This document shows, piece after piece, positions 36,889 through 47,925 of a stretch of 64,000 bases of DNA. The DNA lies in NCBI GenBank assembly GCA_022702545.1, contig JAHRBC010000002.1, positions 7,626,001 through 7,690,000 on the forward strand, read 5' to 3'. The position numbers and the translations under genes are program-made. Position 1 is the stretch's first letter, and each line of letters starts with the position of its first letter. The notes under the pieces are model-generated. The model did not search any database. It was not told where the DNA came from and was given only the letters and a program-made list of their open reading frames with translations. This DNA is from Phycomyces nitens. Its lineage: Eukaryota > Mucoromycota > Mucoromycetes > Mucorales > Phycomycetaceae.

Positions 36889-39367
36889 AATTCAACTCAG
36901 AATTGAGTTTCATTCACGGCTTTATAGTCAAGGCTCTTGCCCTGTTCATTTCCTTTTACGTTGTCAATGAAGGCGCGATTATCTTGATTGCAATTGTGAA
37001 CAAGATCCTGGATTTTTTTGGCGATTCTTTCCGAGTCCCATCAAGTGTCTCTGGTCTCAAAAGTATGGCAGGAATGAATGCATTGACAAAGGGAATCAAG
37101 AAGTATGTTGCATGTGGTGAATGTCACAGCATTTACGAGAACGATGGTGCACCTCTTTTCTGTACATTTGACAAGTTTGAAAACAGCGCCTTGTGTGGCC
37201 ATGGCTTGTTCAAGTCCAATTTGTCATCTGTCCCAAAAAATCGTATATCTACCAGTCAATCAAACACTCTATCCAAACACTCTTTTCTCGGCCTGATTTT
37301 GAATCACAGATCAACTCTTGGAATCGTGGTCCCAAGGTGGAAAAGACTATGTTTGATATATATGATGGCGCGATGTGGAACGAGTTGCCTGATGTGAATG
37401 GAATCCCCTTTGTTGACAGCGAGCGCTCTCTTATGCTGACATTAAACATTGACTGGTTCTAACCATTTGATGGTGTCACGTATTCTTGTGGTGCCATCTA
37501 CCTTGCTGTCAACAACCTTCCTCGTGATGTCAGATTCAAGAAGGAAAATATCATCCTCGTTGGTTTGATGCCTGGGCCCAGAGAAGCAAAAACCTCAGAG
37601 ATAAATCACTATCTCAAACCACTGGTCAATGAGTTGGAGGATCTCTATAAAGGAATCAGAATGAAGACTCATCAATGCCCATCTGGTGCAACTGTCCGTG
37701 CCGCTCTTTTCCTGGTCGCTTGTGACATCCCTGCCGCAAGGAAAGTATGTGGGTTCACATCCCATACAAGTACAAATGCTTGTCATAAGTGTAATCGTCA
37801 GTTCAATCGGTTAGCTGGAACGAACTCTGTTGATTATTCTGGATTTGATTTCTCAAAGTGGCTCCTTCGCACTAAGAATGATAATCGTAAGGATGCTGAG
37901 GTCTGGAGAAATGCAGCCACTCAAGCTGAGAGGCAGCGCCTTGAAGTTGCCAGTGGTGTTCGCTGGTCCGAACTGCATCGTCTCCAGTACTTTGACGTTG
38001 TCCGCTGCACGATCATTGATCCAATGCACAATCTCTTCTTAGGCACTGCCAAGAGAATGATGGAGAGATGGGTTGCAGATGGAGTAATCAACGATAAGAG
38101 TCTCGTTGCCATGCAGAAGATGGTGGAAAAGATGGTGTTGCCGCCAGATTATACTCCATTAAAGACGAAGATTGCAAAGGGGTTCCCCTTCATGAAAGCT
38201 GATGAGTGGAAGTCGTGGTGTTTGGTATACTCTCCCGTGGTATTGAAGAACGTGCTGCCACTGCCAATGTTCAAAAATTGGATGTTTTTTGTAAATGCCT
38301 GCCGTTTTTTGACCAAGCCAAGTATCTCTGAGGACGATATTGAGGAAGCACATTGCAATCTGGAGCAGTTTGGCAAAGGTTGTGAGCAATTATATGAGTC
38401 TGACCTCCTCTCTCCCAACATGCACCTCCATCTTCACCTTCGTGAAACGGTTCTGGACTTTGGTCCGGTTTATGGCTACTGGCTTTTTGGTTTTGAGAGG
38501 TACAACAGTATCCTCAAAAACATCAACACGAACAGGAAAGGTGGATTCGAGGCCACATACATGAGAAGCTTTGTTGAGGATACACGAAAGGCAGATTTTG
38601 TTCGTGGGTTTCTGAGCACAGCCAATGGATATCATTTGTCAGATATCTTTCGCATGTTTACCAATACCCCAGACACTATATCCACGCCAGCACATTCTCA
38701 TTATTTCTCTACCTTCTCATTGCCTGATTTTGTTGAATATGCTGAAAATCCATTGATAACAGTATATGGTAACGAGCCTTTGCCACCATCAACACTCCCA
38801 TTGAAAAAGAAGCCCATGAGTATGATGAGTAGGGCAGAATATGACTGTTTGGTGGAATATTACCAGGTTGCCTACAATGACAGGTCCATCAAAGGCTGTA
38901 ATGACACCATGGCTTCCTCTGCTTTTGTCAATGACTGGATCGAAATGCTCAAGTCTGTCAGTATTCTAGGCCAGATGTTCAAAGGAAGGAGTGGTAGGAA
39001 TCAAAAAGGATCATACATCCAAGCATTATTTGTTGAGGAAAAGACCGAGGCAGTGTACGCGTATGTTGGAGAGATTCAGTATCTATTTGTTCACGCATTT
39101 AGCCCTGCTGTTTCTTCTTCACATCGTGGAAATGCCTATAACAGTCAACACACCTTTGCTTTTGTGAACTGGTTCAAAACTACGTCAGACACCACCAGAG
39201 AGGCTGAAGGCATTGAGATTCACAAGGACGAATTTTCAGCTCTTGACTTTCAAAGCATTCTTCCTGTCCATCGGATTCTCCTGCCTGTTGCAATTGTGGA
39301 TTATAAATCTAGTAGTAACATTAACAAAAAACTAGTTGTCCCCTTGCCTAGAAAGGTTTCCGCCTAA
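36889..39367 (+). pseudogene. tnp2-like CACTA transposase (copy 3), frameshift plus stop
   Basis: Begins after a phase-1 acceptor (TTTCTAG at 36882-36888), equivalent to the large exon of copy 1; the zinc-cluster and acidic exons are missing. The frame shifts at an A run near 37236 (VPK/KSYIYQ; one base short) and is stopped by TAA at 37460-37462, where copy 1 has CAA (DWFQPFDG). From 37463 to 39367 it is uninterrupted: LMPGPREAKT, LVACDIPAARKVCGF, NACHKCNRQF, DPMHNLFLGTAKRM, NMHLHLHLRET, YGYWLFGFERYN, and the C-terminal HTFAFVNWF..ILPVHRILLPVA..PLPRK. This is the best reference in the window for the family's C-terminal half. Confidence 0.9.
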
Positions 39368-39462
39368 ATATATTTATCTTATCTCTCTTGGTTTTAATTA
39401 TAATTTTATAGGTTGTTTTGCAAATCATGTGTTTAAAAAGTAAAAAAGACAAAAACAAAGAT

Positions 39463-40694
39463 TTATTCATTTTTGAATGTCCAGACAGGCAAATTCAAAG
39501 TCAGGTGACTTGGGGCAGGAATCTCCTTGACTGATGTTTGCTGTCTGGGCATTCTTGTCTTTGTCTTTGGTCCAGACCGTTTCAGATCATCCTCTCTTGA
39601 AAAACGGTCAATGACCTCCAGAAGCCGGTTCAACTATATTAAATTTATCAGTCTTTTATCAGCACTCAGCACATCACTCTACAAAATATTAATTACCTCA
39701 TCGCTTCTCCAGCTGGGACGAGCAACATGGAGAACACGCATGGTGATACCAGGTGCAACGTCTTCCATGCCCAACTCACCATCAGACATCACATCCTTTT
39801 GGAGGACATGGAGATAGGCCATCTCCTCAGAGTTTTCAGGCTTATGGCCCATCTCCTCATCAATTGCCCTCCAGTGACGCTTGTAGACCGCCACCCTGCG
39901 CGAGTGGATCTAGAAAAATTTTCAGATTAAGTCAAAAATATCATATTGTCTTTATACTAACCTCGACGAGCCTGCTGTTGGCCCGAACCTTTTTCTTCTT
40001 TGCAATAGACTGCTCTTCAGTCATCTTTGCAACGCGATGGTAGTACTTATAGTTATTTTTTAGTTTTTGCACTACCATGCCAGGCCAAAAACCAGCAGCA
40101 CGAGGCTGTGAGAGAATGTAGTCTCTCATGTAGTTAATGACCCTGACATTGTCTGGGTGGTCGATCCTCTCATCCTTATTCCATTTCTGCTTGCCTTTGT
40201 TCTCAGCAATCAGAGCTGGATCTTCGGAGTCAAGGTCTTTCTTCCACATCTTATTCTCAATAAGTTCCTGGATATAATTTGTGAGAAAATATTTTTTTAC
40301 AAAACAATAATAATATTCATACCAAGACAATCGCGCGCATATCACTGGGACTAATTGAGCTGGAGGGGCCAACAGAAGGAACCATTCCAACGGAACCAGC
40401 TTGGCCAAGAGGGAGCTGGCTCTGGACACCACTGGCATGGGCTTCCATGAGTGTACTCATGGTCTTGTTGGTCTTGCCAGCAATGTCATAGACCATTCCC
40501 ATTCTGGACTTGAGGAACCTCAAGTCTTCAAGGATAGCGGCCATTTCTGTCCTGCCTTGGCTACTTCCCTCACCAGTACTAGGAGATCTAGGCATAATCT
40601 CACGCTGGCTGATACAACCAGCAACAACACGGTCAATTGGAGCAGCTGGATTTGCTCTGGCTTTGCGTCCTAAGTTTGCTTGGGTTGGGGACAT
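39463..40694 (-). CDS. companion protein 3 of CACTG element, 353 aa, intact
   Basis: Exons 40694-40323, 40267-39962, 39909-39697 and 39633-39463, phase-0 introns, TAA at 39463-39465. Exon 2 is again exactly 306 nt. The N-terminus is basic and Ser/Pro-rich, then LEDLRFLKSRMGMVYDIAGK suggests a helix. Exon 2 ends in a lysine/arginine-rich segment (AKKKKVRANSR); exon 3 ends ARPSWRSDE, and exon 4 begins LNRLLEVIDRF, comparable to YNQFIQVIDRF in companion 1. Sequence identity to companions 1 and 2 is low outside these signatures. Convergent with transposase copy 3, with 95 bp between their stop codons. Confidence 0.83.
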
Positions 40695-42191
40695 TTTCTA
40701 AATAAATATTTTTAAAATAAAATAATAATAATACATAGATTAATATATTTTTATTATATATATCCTTGAATATATAGACTTACATAATAAGCTGTAGTAG
40801 TGGGTGTAGTGTCAGGTAAGAACAATAATATTACTTGTCAAAAAAACTATATTTATATATTGAAAAAAAGTATATTTTCGGAGTACAGCAAAATAAAATG
40901 AATTTGTGGACACACAGTTTTCATAATCCCATTATTCTCATAATTTATTAGGACTTACTATAATCTAAAAATGCGTATGGATTCTTTTTTCCCAATTTTC
41001 CCTTTTTCTCTTTCTTTTTTCTTTTTGCTTCTTTTATACTCTCTGGTAAGTATTTAAAAATTTTTCACGCAATTAAAAACAACCTTTAACATTTTTTCAA
41101 TTATCTAAAAGATGTCCTATAGTCACTTTTATTCATGCTTACACAAGAAAAACGTAAATAGGCACACTATTTTTTATTGCTGTTGCTAATCAGTAATCTT
41201 CATCTTGTAGATTCAAAACAACTCCTTTCAATTGCAATGGCCAAAGATGACAATGATGAAGTCGAATGGACGGAATGTACTTGGTATGTTCAAATATTTT
41301 ATCACTATTAATACTAATATATTCTGTCTTTACTATCAGCCTTTTTATCAAAGAAAATTGCCGCGTTTTAACAAAGACATGGAATATCTAACAAACCAGT
41401 TTGTCTTGGTAAGTAATCAGTCATTCCTATTGCTTTTCTAACAGAAAAATATAGATATCTTTTTCTATTACGCGTACACATTTTTTGATTGCTATATCAT
41501 TATCTATCTTGAGATACTGTTTGGTATACCTGAAAATTCGGTCTCAAAGTCTTAGTTTTCTACTCTGTTTGAGCAACTACTTTTCCAGTTATTCAAGATG
41601 ATAGTCAATGAATCAGTTATGCTTTCTACCCGTGTTTCAAAAGGTAAAAACAAATTAGTATCAATATAGCTATAGCCATGAATCTAGACCAAATTACTAG
41701 GCTGTATATTATGAGAAAAATATTTTATCAATAAAAATCTATTCGTAAACTATTTTCCATAACTTATTTATAAAGAAGTATAAAATAAACCCCCAATTGA
41801 AAGTGTTTAAAGTGTCAAACAGATTAAACAACCAATAAATATACGTCCTTTAGAACATAGGTGAATAGTTTGCAGAAAATAGTCGAAAAGTTTGCATCTT
41901 GATCTATTAAAAAATAGATTTTTTATTGATATTGAAAAAATAGTTCATGTAACGTTTGACTAAAAAGAAATAAGATAACACTTTCAGTTATAGTTCTGTA
42001 CACTCTTGAGTTTAACAAGCCTACACGTCCAAAAGCAGAGCTTTATATCCACCGAATTACTTCATTATCTTATATGTGTTGTTTTTTATATATGCAAGAT
42101 AACATTTCAATTTAATTCTAGAATTTGTTTTTTATTTCACTCAGAATTTTACAAACTATCACATATGGGAATCGGGGGTATTTTTGCAGTG
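40695..42191 (+). other. arm of element 3, no clear gene
   Basis: Upstream of companion 3. A polypyrimidine tract at 40985-41045 followed by CTCTGGTAAGTA recalls the 5' part of the arm gene in elements 1 and 5, but I could not follow further exons. A copy of the degenerate repeat also found at 3572-5788 lies within it (41221-41860). Confidence 0.5.
41221..41860 (+). repeat. second copy of degenerate repeat, empty-site allele
   Basis: Matches 3572-4059 plus 5634-5788 without the 1574-bp insertion; around 41700-41715 it reads CTGTATATTATGAG. Both copies start at CTCCTTTCAATTGCAATGG and contain GTATGT..CAG and GTAAGT..CAG intron-like intervals. Confidence 0.8.
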
Positions 42192-42888
42192 TTAGTGATA
42201 AATGATGGATTGATTAATAATAAAATATAGGAATTGGGTATGTGAATGAAAAATAGAACAGTATATGAGATAATGGATAAGGATAATAATGACTTTGGGG
42301 GGGGGGGGGTATGAGATGATAAGACAAAATAAGATATGATAGTATGAGAAAATGGGATATACAGTGAAGGTGATAATATAAAAATGGAGGACAAATATGA
42401 TAAGAAAAAATGAGATATGAAAATGTGCAAAGACAATGTAGATATGAAGTATGAAGATATAGATAATAGTAATATGATAAAATGAGCAGTGTGAGAGAAA
42501 GGGCAGAGATATGAAGGGGTATGAATAAAAATGAAGTGACAATGTGTGAGAGAGTGTAAAGAGATAGATAACATGAAGAGAAAAATAAGTGCGCACAGAC
42601 AGCAACATGGGGAGAAGGGAAGGGAAGATAGATGACAAAAATAGTGTACAATAGATAAATATTGAAATGGATAGGAGGGGTTTGTAATGAGAGTGAGGGT
42701 GACAATTATGGGAAATCAAAGTGCAGAAAAAGGGAGATATGAGAAATAAGATGACTTGCAAATGGAGAAAGGTGACGTTGCCAAGTTGATCAGGATGCTA
42801 CATCACACTTTCTAGTAGAGAAGGCCTTGGAAAGGTCACGTGAAATGGAGAGAAGTAGGCGAAGCTGGAAACCCTATAACACATGTAT
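42192..42888 (-). repeat. LTR1 of tRNA-proximal array, truncated
   Basis: Right end ...ACACATGTAT before CAAT (42889-42892). The left part is cut by the terminus of CACTG element 3. Similar to LTR5 (shared GCGCACAGACAG and GACGTYGCC stretches). Contains a run of 13 G at about 42297. Confidence 0.75.
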
Positions 42889-42892
42889 CAAT

Positions 42893-43726
42893 TGATGCAT
42901 GTGTGTTTTGGTTGTGTGTGTAAGAATAACCAAAGGTCAAAGAAAATAGAAATATTGAAACAAGAACTAACAATTCAACTTAGCCCCAAAATACTGGCAA
43001 TTATTGAATGTTCAGATAGATGAAACAAAGATTTCTTTCAAGACAGAAAATTGATCACAGAATAGATGTTGTTTATTGATTGAAAATAAGGTGTCTTTTA
43101 TAGACAATCCTTTTGAATAAAAATATGAGAAAATAAAATAAGGAAAAAACCATAACATAATGAATGAGTCATTTGTTGGGAAATACGAGAGGATAGTAAA
43201 ATAATAATATGAAGTTGAAATAAGGAGAATAAAGAAGAAAGGAAAATAGTAAAACAAAAAGTGAATAGTATGGATCCGCAAATCAGAGAGAGAGAAATGA
43301 GAAATAAAAGAAACGAGATGTTGGTTGGTGATCTCCAACAAATAGCAAAAGAGGAAATATAAAGAAGTGGTTATTTAAATGTTATAGATGTGAACAGAAG
43401 GTTGAGATGAGAAAGGTAAATGCAAGTTTGTACAGAGAACAAGGTAGAAACATTACTTGCGACTTTTCGTGCACAGGTGTACACAAATAAGGTTTGGCAG
43501 GAAAATGTGAAAGGCTTACTGACCTCACCAACTGCCCAAGGCACCAATTTCCAATGTCACATGCTCTGTAGCTTAGGCCAGGCTTTTCATGCCGGCCTCC
43601 CACTTTCCAACCACACAGACTGGACCAAGCTCCTGAACCCTTTGGCTGGACTGGCTGGACTGGCTGGACTGGCCGGACCAAGGCGAGATTTGGGGTTCTG
43701 GTGATCATCCCACTACAACCATGTCA
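42893..43726 (-). repeat. LTR2 of array (solo LTR)
   Basis: Starts TGATGCATGTG and ends ACCATGTCA; flanked by CAAT on both sides (42889-42892, 43727-43730). On the minus strand it has a TATA-like TCTATAAAAGACA (about 43090). Near its right end a 10-bp unit GGCTGGACTG repeats four times. Confidence 0.85.
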
Positions 43727-43730
43727 CAAT

Positions 43731-44467
43731 TGATGTGTGATATGTGTATACGGTTGTGTATAGTGATGAACGACAGTAAATAATAAAATGATAATAAAAT
43801 AAAGAAAAATGACTAACGAAACTCAACAGTATATTCCCAAAATGTAACCGGGCAAAATATCACTGCTCTTCAGAGATCGAAAAGTACAAATACAATAAAA
43901 TAAAACCGGTATTAAACCCAACAAAAGATTCTCTTTATTGATTGAAAACTGAATGTCTTTTATAGATATTCAGAATCAAAAAAAATAACCGAAAATAATA
44001 AAATACATGGATGGAATTGTGCCATCGCAGTCAAGGTAAAACAAAGAATAAAGAAATAAATGAATAAAATAATGCAATTCTAGACAAGTTTGGTAAGGTA
44101 TAGTATAAAAATATTGTAAAAGTAATAAAAGTAAAAATAGAAGAAGTACATTGTACAAAGACAATTGTTTAAAGAGGTGTAAAATGGTGCAATCCTGCAA
44201 GAAGGTGGCAAGGATTCACAAAAGAAATAGAAAAGGAAATAATATAAAAAAAGGAAATAAATAAATGTGATAAAATAAAAACGGGAAAAAAAATATAGAA
44301 ACTTGGGGATCACCCTGCCAACGTCACTTCACCGGAAACTCTCCCAACTCACTCGGCTCGGACTTCTTACTCGGGCTAGCCCGGCCTCCAACACCTCCTA
44401 CGTCTATGCCCGGGCCCTTGGTCCGGCTTCATGGTCGAAACCAAACCTGCCCACAACACATGTGTCA
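43731..44467 (-). repeat. LTR3 of array (solo LTR)
   Basis: Starts TGATGTGTG, ends ACACATGTGTCA. Left flank CAAT, right flank CTAT (44468-44471). Minus-strand TATA box in CTATAAAAGACATTC (about 43950). Same subfamily as LTR4. Confidence 0.85.
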
Positions 44468-44471
44468 CTAT

Positions 44472-45149
44472 TGACGCGTGATGTGTTTGTATGGTTGTGT
44501 ATGGTAACCGAATGGGCGACAAATAAAATATATAAAAGAAACAATGAAAGAACCAGTAAAAGACTAACGAAACTCAACAGAAATATCCCCAAAATGACCG
44601 GGCAAAATATAACTGCTCTTCAGAGATCGAGAGCTTAAACTCAAAAGAATAAAATAACCGTAAAATTGATCGTAAAACTGACTGATGATCTTTATTTCAT
44701 TAGAAAAGAATGTCTTTTATAGACAAAGAAAATAACTAAAAGAATAACCGAAAAATGAAATAATAAAATAATAAAATGATGCCATCAAGGCCAAAGGAAA
44801 AATATAATAAAAAAATACTATAACATAGTAAAGAAAAGGGTAAGACAAAGAAGTAGGGGAAATAAACTAAAGAAGTACAGAATAGTGCAATCCTGCAAGA
44901 AAGTGAGAAAGGATTCACAAAGGAAATATAAAAGGAAAGAGTATAAAAAAGGAAATAATAAAATGTGATAAAATAAAATAAAGAAAAATTGAAAAGAAAG
45001 AGAAATAATGGAACTCGGGGATCGGCCATCCTTACTCGGCTCGGACTTCTTCTTCGGACTGGTCTGGCCTCCCACCCCTCCTAGGCCTGTTCCGGGCCCT
45101 TGGTCCGGCTTCATGGTCAAAACCAAACCTGCCCACAACACACGTGTCA
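44472..45149 (-). repeat. LTR4 of array (solo LTR)
   Basis: Starts TGACGCGTGATG, ends CACACGTGTCA; CTAT on both sides (44468-44471, 45150-45153). Minus-strand TATA-like CTATAAAAGACATTC near 44715. Confidence 0.88.
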
Positions 45150-45153
45150 CTAT

Positions 45154-46165
45154 TGACGCGTGTTGAGTTTGTTGTGATGTGAAAACGAGTCAGAAAATAT
45201 AATAAATTAAATACCACTCGTTGACAATAACGATGGTGCGATAGAGATAGACAATAACGGGGGTAGAAACCGAAATTAGACAGCAAGAAACGGACAAGAG
45301 AAAGAAAAGGTGAAAATATGGATAGAGATATATAACTTCGCTTGGGACAGTTGAATATATTCTTGACAGCAATGGAAACAGGGAGGAAGAGATATAATAG
45401 GAGAGGGGAACTAGATAATTTCACTCAGGACAATTACTAAAGTTGATAGCAAGGTACTGGGAAGATACAGATTTGGATGGAAAAGGGAATTGGATGAAAA
45501 GAAAAATCAATCTTGGCACAGGTATGACTAGGAATTTCTATACAAGACAATTCACTAGTTCAGGGACGGAAATTAAGAGAGAGGTAACTGATAATTTTAT
45601 TGATTGAATTTTTAGTCTCTTATATAGACTTTGTAAAATATTACTTTGTAGATAATTATGAATTGATTAATAATGGATTATAGAAAATGGGTGTGAGAAC
45701 AAAAAATAGAACAGTAATATGAGATAATGGATACGGATAATGAGAGATTGTGTAAAATGTAAAATGATAAGACAAGACAGAGATATGAAAATATGAGAAA
45801 ACAAGATGTGCAGTAAGGATGATAATGTAAAAATGGGTGACAATAATGATAAAGAAAATATAGATATGTGAGAAAAATGTAGAGTGAAGATAAGGATAAA
45901 TGCGCACAGACAGGAACATGGGGAAAGAGAAAATGAGATAGATGACAAAAGGTGGACACAAGAATGATAATTGAAATGCAGATAATGGGAGATAAAGATG
46001 GAAATGTAAAGAGGTATATGGGTAAAAAGTGACTTGCGATGCGATATGAGTGACGTCGCCATATTGACTGGACACGACGTCACTCTTTCTGGCAAGGCAG
46101 TCTGGAAAAGGATGACGTTGCTTGCGAAAGTGGGCAAAGCTGGAAAAACTACAACACCCGTGTCA
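45154..46165 (-). repeat. LTR5 of array (solo LTR)
   Basis: Starts TGACGCGTGTTG, ends ACACCCGTGTCA; CTAT on both sides (45150-45153, 46166-46169). Length 1012 bp. Minus-strand TATA-like CTATATAAGAGAC near 45615. Confidence 0.88.
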
Positions 46166-46169
46166 CTAT

Positions 46170-47156
46170 TGACGCGTGTGGTACTTTGTTGTGTGTAGGA
46201 GGTGGACGAGAAAAGAAAGGTACGGGTAGTAATATGGATCGAAATCCGGAATGGAGGAAGAATAGGTTCGAAAAGGAGGAAACAGGTGTAAATAAGATAG
46301 TCGCTTTGTTACCAAAGTGACTACAAGGACAGGAATAAGAAATGCTTTCACAAAAGTGAGAACAAAAAGGGGATACAAATAGGATGGATACAAATATATG
46401 ATATTAACTTCACCACAGGTGAATCAATAACGAAATACAGCACAGGGATACAAATGAGAATAAAAAAAAAATGGGGGTAGTCAATCTTCCAAGAAGACTT
46501 GACTAATACAAATAAAAATATAAAGAACAACCAATCTTCCACGAAGACTTGGTAAGAAACAAAATATAACGGAAGAAATTCACAAGAAAGAATAAGGATT
46601 CAGACAACTTTGTCAGAGAAGAAACTTGTATCAGAATTCGACCTTGTTTATTGAGTGTTTGATTTTGAGATATTTATACTAATTGTTGGATAAAATAATA
46701 TACGATAAAATAATAGAAAGATATTGTATGAAATCATAAAATAACATACGGAAGAGTTGACAGAAGATTGGATAGAATAGAATCAATAAAAATAAAAATA
46801 ATAATAAAACTAAATAAATGAGAAAATTGTTGGGAGATTTGTAGACTTGACTAACGAGAGATTCTTTACCAAAATTGTTAAAGAAGTGTACAACAAAACA
46901 CAACACTAAATTTTAGTGTGAGTGGAAATCGAAAGAAAGGGGAAAAGGTTTTGTTAAGGAAAAATTAGAAAAATTGAGAGACAAGAAAAAAAAATGTCAA
47001 AGGGAAAAGGTGCAAAGGTCTTCGCCCGCCGTCGGCAAATGAAATAAATTGAGGACCACGTCACGACTACCTGCACCGTCAGTGACCTTGGCTACCCAAA
47101 ACGGCCCAAAAATCGGGTTGCGACTGAGGCCGACAACACCACAACACACCGTGTCA
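46170..47156 (-). repeat. LTR6 of array (solo LTR), next to the tRNA gene
   Basis: Starts TGACGCGTGTGG, ends CACACCGTGTCA; CTAT on both sides (46166-46169, 47157-47160). Only six bases (AACAAA) lie between the right CTAT and the first base of tRNA-Val. Confidence 0.88.
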
Positions 47157-47166
47157 CTATAACAAA

Positions 47167-47238
47167 GCTTCTATGGTCTAGTGGTATGACACTTGCTTTA
47201 CACGCAATTGGTCTCCGGTTCGAACCCGGATGGAAGCT
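47167..47238 (+). tRNA. tRNA-Val(UAC): tRNA-Val (anticodon UAC)
   Basis: A cloverleaf can be drawn by hand: acceptor GCTTCTA pairs with TGGAAGC, the anticodon loop TTTACAC sits between TTGC and GCAA with anticodon TAC (valine, GUA codons), and the T arm is TCCGG-TTCGAAC-CCGGA. Internal promoter boxes are intact: A box TGGTCTAGTGG and B box GGTTCGAACCC. A run of five T follows at 47238-47242 as RNA polymerase III terminator. There is no intron. The anticodon stem has one C-T mismatch at its outer pair. It is the only host gene I can name in the window, and LTR retrotransposon sequence is stacked on both sides. Confidence 0.93.
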
Positions 47239-47307
47239 TTTTATTTTCTCTTGTCGTGTCAGTGTTGGATATTATTTTGATGAATCTGTAAAATCTGAAG
47301 ATGAGTG

Positions 47308-47693
47308 TGTCAGGTATCGATCTGGTATTTCTTTTCTGGCACTTGTAACTAAGTCGCAGAATCAAATACCACTGGGGATCGTCAAGTTCAAAGAATAGTT
47401 TTTAGGTAATCGATAGATCCTTTTTATTGATACAAATCCTTTTACTATTTATACAAAATATAATCGGATTTAAGGCTAAATGTATAGCTACGTTAATATG
47501 TCTTAGATGATGATTGTCCAGTAGGATATACTGACAAGATATTCGCAATCTAAGACATTTGAGACATTTGAGACATTTTCCAAAACATATGCAAGAAGAC
47601 CAATCGGCAAGGTCTGAGTGTTTACCCAACAAGGTCAATCATTACTGGTTACCTATTAAGAGCCGATTTCGGTCACCGATGTCAACTCTGACA
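47308..47693 (-). repeat. gypsy1 3' LTR
   Basis: TGTCAGGTATCGATC ... GTCAACTCTGACA, 386 bp, near-identical to 55811-56196. The minus strand has TATAAATAGTAAAAGG as core promoter. The polyprotein frame ends about 50 bp inside it (47642). Confidence 0.95.
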
Positions 47694-47706
47694 TTACCCC
47701 CCTCCT
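47694..47706 (-). promoter_or_regulatory. gypsy1 polypurine tract
   Basis: Minus strand AGGAGGGGGGTAA directly before the 3' LTR; the probable plus-strand DNA primer. gypsy2 has GGGAGGGGGTGA at the same place. In both elements it lies within the coding frame. Confidence 0.8.
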
Positions 47707-47925
47707 GGCTTTGTGATCGTCCACGAGCACTAATATCGTCGGGAGACGCCACAGGGTCAACGGCATCGTTGGGGACCTCAGTATCCAGAAGTCGCATCGC
47801 AGCGCGCCAAGCTGAACGAGAGGCGGTTGGGTTGTACCATGTGTCATGAGGGGTGTCACCGTGGGTCTTGTACAGGCGGTCAACATGGACCCAGGACGCA
47901 AGAGGCTTGCCTTCCATGGTCTTCA

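Larger units (their letters stand above)
36824..42191. mobile_element. CACTG element 3, left end lost
   Basis: Mirror image of element 1: transposase on plus, companion on minus, convergent, then an arm that ends in the companion-side terminus ATTTTTGCAGTG at 42191 (inward CACTGCAAAAATACCCCC). The transposase-side end and first exons are missing where CACTA copy B abuts. The right terminus lies inside an LTR (LTR1), so this element inserted into the LTR array; the flank is TTA. Confidence 0.75.

Noticed and set aside
42149..42761. Long minus-strand open frames rich in Ser, Phe, Tyr, Ile and His, resembling membrane proteins
   Set aside because: They overlap each other in several frames, lie in purine-rich plus-strand DNA inside an LTR, and recur in LTR5 for the same compositional reason.
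45656..46137. Overlapping hydrophobic minus-strand frames
   Set aside because: Compositional artefact of the polypurine strand of LTR5; no start context, conserved residues or domain.
46640..46700. A second tRNA-like feature or Pol III promoter in the LTR array
   Set aside because: I looked for A and B boxes and a cloverleaf in LTR5 and LTR6 and found none; only 47167-47238 qualifies.
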